From contig OY759268.1 in the NCBI GenBank assembly GCA_963662155.1, positions 53,585,957 through 53,649,956 of the forward strand: a stretch of 64,000 bases of DNA, written 5' to 3'. The DNA is from Lamellibrachia columna (lineage: Eukaryota; Annelida; Polychaeta; Sabellida; Siboglinidae). Both the position numbers and the translations under genes were made by a program. The notes under the pieces were generated by a model, which saw only the letters and a list, made by a program, of their open reading frames with translations, had not been told where the DNA came from and did not search any database. Positions 61,001 through 64,000 of this stretch are shown piece after piece. How positions within the stretch are numbered: position 1 is the stretch's first letter; every line of letters begins with the position of its first letter.

Positions 61001-64000
61001 AGCATTTCCTAGGTTTGACTTCGTATCATATACACATTCTGGACCCTGTAAGGTTGCAGGGCAAGGACCACAGTCAGAATCCATCCGCCATTACTTAGAT
61101 AAAGAGTGCCTTGAAAAAAATTATTTGTGTAGTTTGGTTGTATTAGTGAGAGCAGAATTTGACTGAATGAGTGAGTGTAAGTGATATTTTTGTGCACAGT
61201 TGCATCTGAGATTTGAAAGGATACCATATGTCAGTTGTTACTCCTGTTGCATAAGGACAAAGTGATCATTAGGCATGATGTTCGAGTTTCTTGAAAAAGA
61301 CATCAATTCGTGGTATTATCACTCGAATTTCGAGTAAAGCGCTCTTTGTCGACAATGACGACAACGACGACGACGACGACAGTGGTAATACATCTAGTTA
61401 AATGCGAACATAAAAATGATACATCATCCGGTATTCCCAGCCTGTCAACCATTAAAATACTAACAGGGCTCGACGTTGAATAACTTCGGTGATCGGAAGA
61501 GAACCGTTGTTTTCAACGTGATATCGCCTTAGCATTTCCTAAGTTTGACTTCGTATCATATACACATTCCGACAATACCATACGGATTAATGACTTAGCA
61601 GTTAACGGGGGCTTACCCTTATATAATAATTAAAATTCGTTCTCCAAGTTTGATTTTGCATCATATATATATTCCGACAATACCATACGGATTGTAAAGC
61701 ATACTAACTTAGCGGGAAGCGCTCCTGAAGTAAGCGTCTACAAAAGTTTCCGTTTTAAGGGAGTTATCTGACATGTACCTCTCTGTCAAACTTCGATATT
61801 AAGCTGAGTTTTTGGAACACTAGACTATGCAAAATCGTTCTCCACCCATTCCTGTTGTTGCCCCGAAATACTTTGCCACCGAATTGGGTCCAGAAACGTG
61901 TACATGGCTAAAGCGATGTTTAAACTTCCAAACTTAATCTTCAAGCATACATTCTGCTATATTAAATGAGCTTTGCGCAGTTACTATTTGTCACTGCCCC
62001 AAAATGTTTTCGTTGCAGGCTGGACGATATATTTTGTTTTCCTTTTTTTGGATTGACGCGCGCCGCGGAGCACCATTGGAAGCAACATGTGAAAAATCGG
62101 TGGGTGGACCCTGGTAGGTTGCAGGGCAAGAACCACAGTCAGAATCCATCCGCCATTACATAGATAAAGAGTGCCTAGAAAAAATTATTTGTGCAGTTTG
62201 GTTGTATTAGTGAGAGCAGAATTTGTCTGAATGAGTGAGTGTAAGTGATGTTTTTTGTGCACAGTTGCATCTGAGATTTGAAATGATACCATATGTCAGT
62301 TTTTACACCTGTTGCGTATGGACACAGTGGTCATTAGGCACGATGTTCGAGTTTCTTGAAAAAGACATAAATTCGTGATACTTTCACTCGGATTTCGAGG
62401 AACGCGCTCTTTGTCGACAACGACGACGACGACGACGACGATGACAGTGGTAATATATCTAGTTAAATGCGAACATAAAAATGATACATCATTCGGTATT
62501 CCCAGCCTGTCACCCATTAAAATACTAACAGGGCTAGACGTTGCATAACTTCGGTGATCGGAAGAGAACCGTTGTTTTCAAAGTGATATGGCCTTAGCAT
62601 TTCCTAGGTTTGACTTCGTATCATATACACATTCTGGACCCTGTAAGGTTGCAGGGCAAGGACCACAGTCAGAATCCATCCGCCATTACTTAGATAAAGA
62701 GTGCCTTGAAAAAAATTATTTGTGTAGTTTGGTTGTATTAGTGAGAGCAGAATTTGCCTGAATGAGTGAGTGTAAGTGATATTTTTGTGCACAGTTGCAT
62801 CTGAGATTTGAAATGATACCTTATGTCAGTTGTTACTCCTGTTGCATAAGGACAAAGTGATCATTAGGCATGATGTTCGAGTTTCTTGAAAAAGACATAA
62901 ATTCGTGGTATTATCACTCGAATTTCGAGGAAAGCGCTCTTTTTTCGACAATGACGACAACGACGACGACGACGACAGTGGTAATACATCTAGTTAAATG
63001 CGAACATAAAAATGATACATCATCCGGTATTCCCAGCCTGTCAACCATTAAAATACTAACAGGGCTCGACGTTGAATAACTTCGGTGATCGGAAGAGAAC
63101 CGTTGTTTTCAACGTGATATCGCCTTAGCATTTCCTAAGTTTGACTTCGTATCATATACACATTCCGACAATACCATACGGATTAATGACTTAGCAGTTA
63201 ACAGCGGCTTACCCATATATAATAAATACAAATTCGTTCTCCAAGTTTGATTTTGTATCATATATATATTCCGACAATACCATACGGATTGTAAAGCATA
63301 CTAACTTAGCGGGAAGCGCTCCTGAAGTAAGCGTCTACAAAAGTTTCCGTTTTAAGGGAGTTATCTGACATGTACCTCTCTGGCAAACTTCGATATTAAG
63401 CTGAGTTTTTGGAACACTAGACTATGCAAAATCGTTCTCCACCCATTCCTGTTGTTGCCCCGAAATACTTTGCCACCGAATTGGGTCCAGAAACGTGTAC
63501 ATGGCTAAAGCGATGTTTAAACTTCCAAACTTAATCTTCAAGCATACATTCTGCTATATTAAATGAGCTTTGCGCAGTTACTATTTGTCACTGCCCCAAA
63601 ATGTTTTCGTTCCAGGCTGGACGATATATTTTGTTTTCCTTTTTTTGATGTGTCAATGGATTGACGCGCGCCGCGGAGCACCATTGGAAGCAACATGTGA
63701 AAAATCGGTGGGTGGACCCTGGTAGGTTGCAGGGCAAGAACCACAGTCAGAATCCATCCGCCATTACATAGATAAAGAGTGCCAAGAAAAAATTATTTGT
63801 GCAGTTTGGTTGTATTAGTGAGAGCAGAATTTGTCTGAATGAGTGAGTGTAAGTGATGTTTTTTGTGCACAGTTGCATCTGAGATTTGAAATGATACCAT
63901 ATGTCAGTTTTTACACCTGTTGCGTATGGACACAGTGGTCATTAGGCACGATGTTCGAGTTTCGTGAAAAAGACATAAATTCGTGATACTTTCACTCGGA
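46257..64000 (+). repeat. Satellite subfamily B, regular long/short dimer of ~1.6 kb
   Basis: From here to the end the array strictly alternates a short monomer (527-539 bases, ending its GAC tract with gatgacag) and a long monomer (1,062-1,079, starting ttgttactcctgttgcataag). Anchors: 46257, 46787, 47861, 48397, 49476, 50003, 51077, 51613, 52690, 53222, 54285, 54822, 55892, 56424, 57487, 58020, 59095, 59627, 60701, 61234, 62296, 62829, about 63904. The short monomer jumps from catatacacattctg to gaccctgtaaggttgc. Some long monomers lack 11 bases (gatgtgtcaat) before ggattgacgcgcg (those near 54035, 57240 and 62050). The array is cut by the window edge. Confidence 0.95.
55200..64000 (+). repeat. 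4,809-bp higher-order repeat of three dimers
   Basis: Every marker from about 55.2 kb recurs exactly 4,809 bases later: ctccgccc at 55425 and 60234, short-monomer anchors 55892 and 60701, 57487 and 62296, the ctcttttttcgac variant of the monomers at 58020 and 62829, gttccaggctgg near 58801 and 63610. The second copy is incomplete at the window edge. This is the most recent large duplication on the right side. Confidence 0.88.

Noticed and set aside
15781..63744. Dozens of recurring 60-115-codon ORFs in the satellite with Val or Thr runs
   Set aside because: They recur with the monomer, occur on both strands over the same bases, and their Val/Thr runs are the GAC microsatellite. No start context, domain or codon signal; expected from conserved repeat sequence.
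15738..64000. Satellite monomers as rDNA spacer, 5S or snRNA gene clusters
   Set aside because: No 5S, U-RNA or tRNA box A/B pattern, and no rRNA segment, was recognised in any monomer on either strand.

Overview
The window is eukaryotic and almost certainly from an animal, probably a marine invertebrate; the sequence does not fix the species. It holds no intact host gene. It contains decayed mobile elements of three kinds, followed by about 48 kb of complex satellite DNA that runs off the right edge. Nothing bacterial is present: there are no Shine-Dalgarno-spaced genes, operons, tRNA or rRNA.

Positions 1-7.5 kb: the inner part of a Polinton/Maverick (adintovirus-like) element, all genes on the + strand and tightly packed. 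Recognisable in order are a NADAR-domain gene, a replication-protein-A-like ssDNA-binding gene with an acidic tail, an unrecognised gene, the C-terminal half of an FtsK/HerA (A32-type) packaging ATPase fused to a small basic/hydrophobic protein, a conserved Polinton-associated protein, two tiny membrane ORFs, a retrovirus-type integrase, a small membrane protein, the N-terminal part of the penton/minor capsid protein joined to a pVI/pX-like basic protein, and the double-jelly-roll major capsid protein. Most genes are broken by stops, frameshifts, internal deletions or a 97-bp x5 tandem duplication; the capsid gene is the best preserved. Three gene ends carry perfect hairpins. No polymerase B or protease gene is seen.

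Positions 7.5-10.2 kb: an AT-rich stretch without recognisable content, then a 5'-truncated CR1/Jockey-superfamily LINE whose reverse transcriptase is interrupted by an in-frame (AT)n expansion. Positions 10.38-10.94 kb: a 48-bp x10 minisatellite and a TA microsatellite.

Positions 10.95-15.7 kb: a DIRS/Ngaro-type tyrosine-recombinase retrotransposon (Gag with CCCH finger, RT-RNase H, tyrosine recombinase), broken in every ORF and carrying a 92-bp x4 duplication in RT.

Positions 15.74-64 kb: a head-to-tail satellite. The left part (to 32.88 kb) is about 17 monomers near 1,030 bp in two interspersed subtypes. A ~510-bp inverted piece (32.88-33.39 kb) lies close to the change into a second subfamily. 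The right part moves from irregular monomers of ~880-1,110 bp to a regular long/short dimer (~1,075 + ~530 bp), with 3.2-kb and 4.8-kb higher-order repeats. Every monomer has a (GAC)n microsatellite of variable length. Short ORFs recurring in the satellite are by-products of the repeats.
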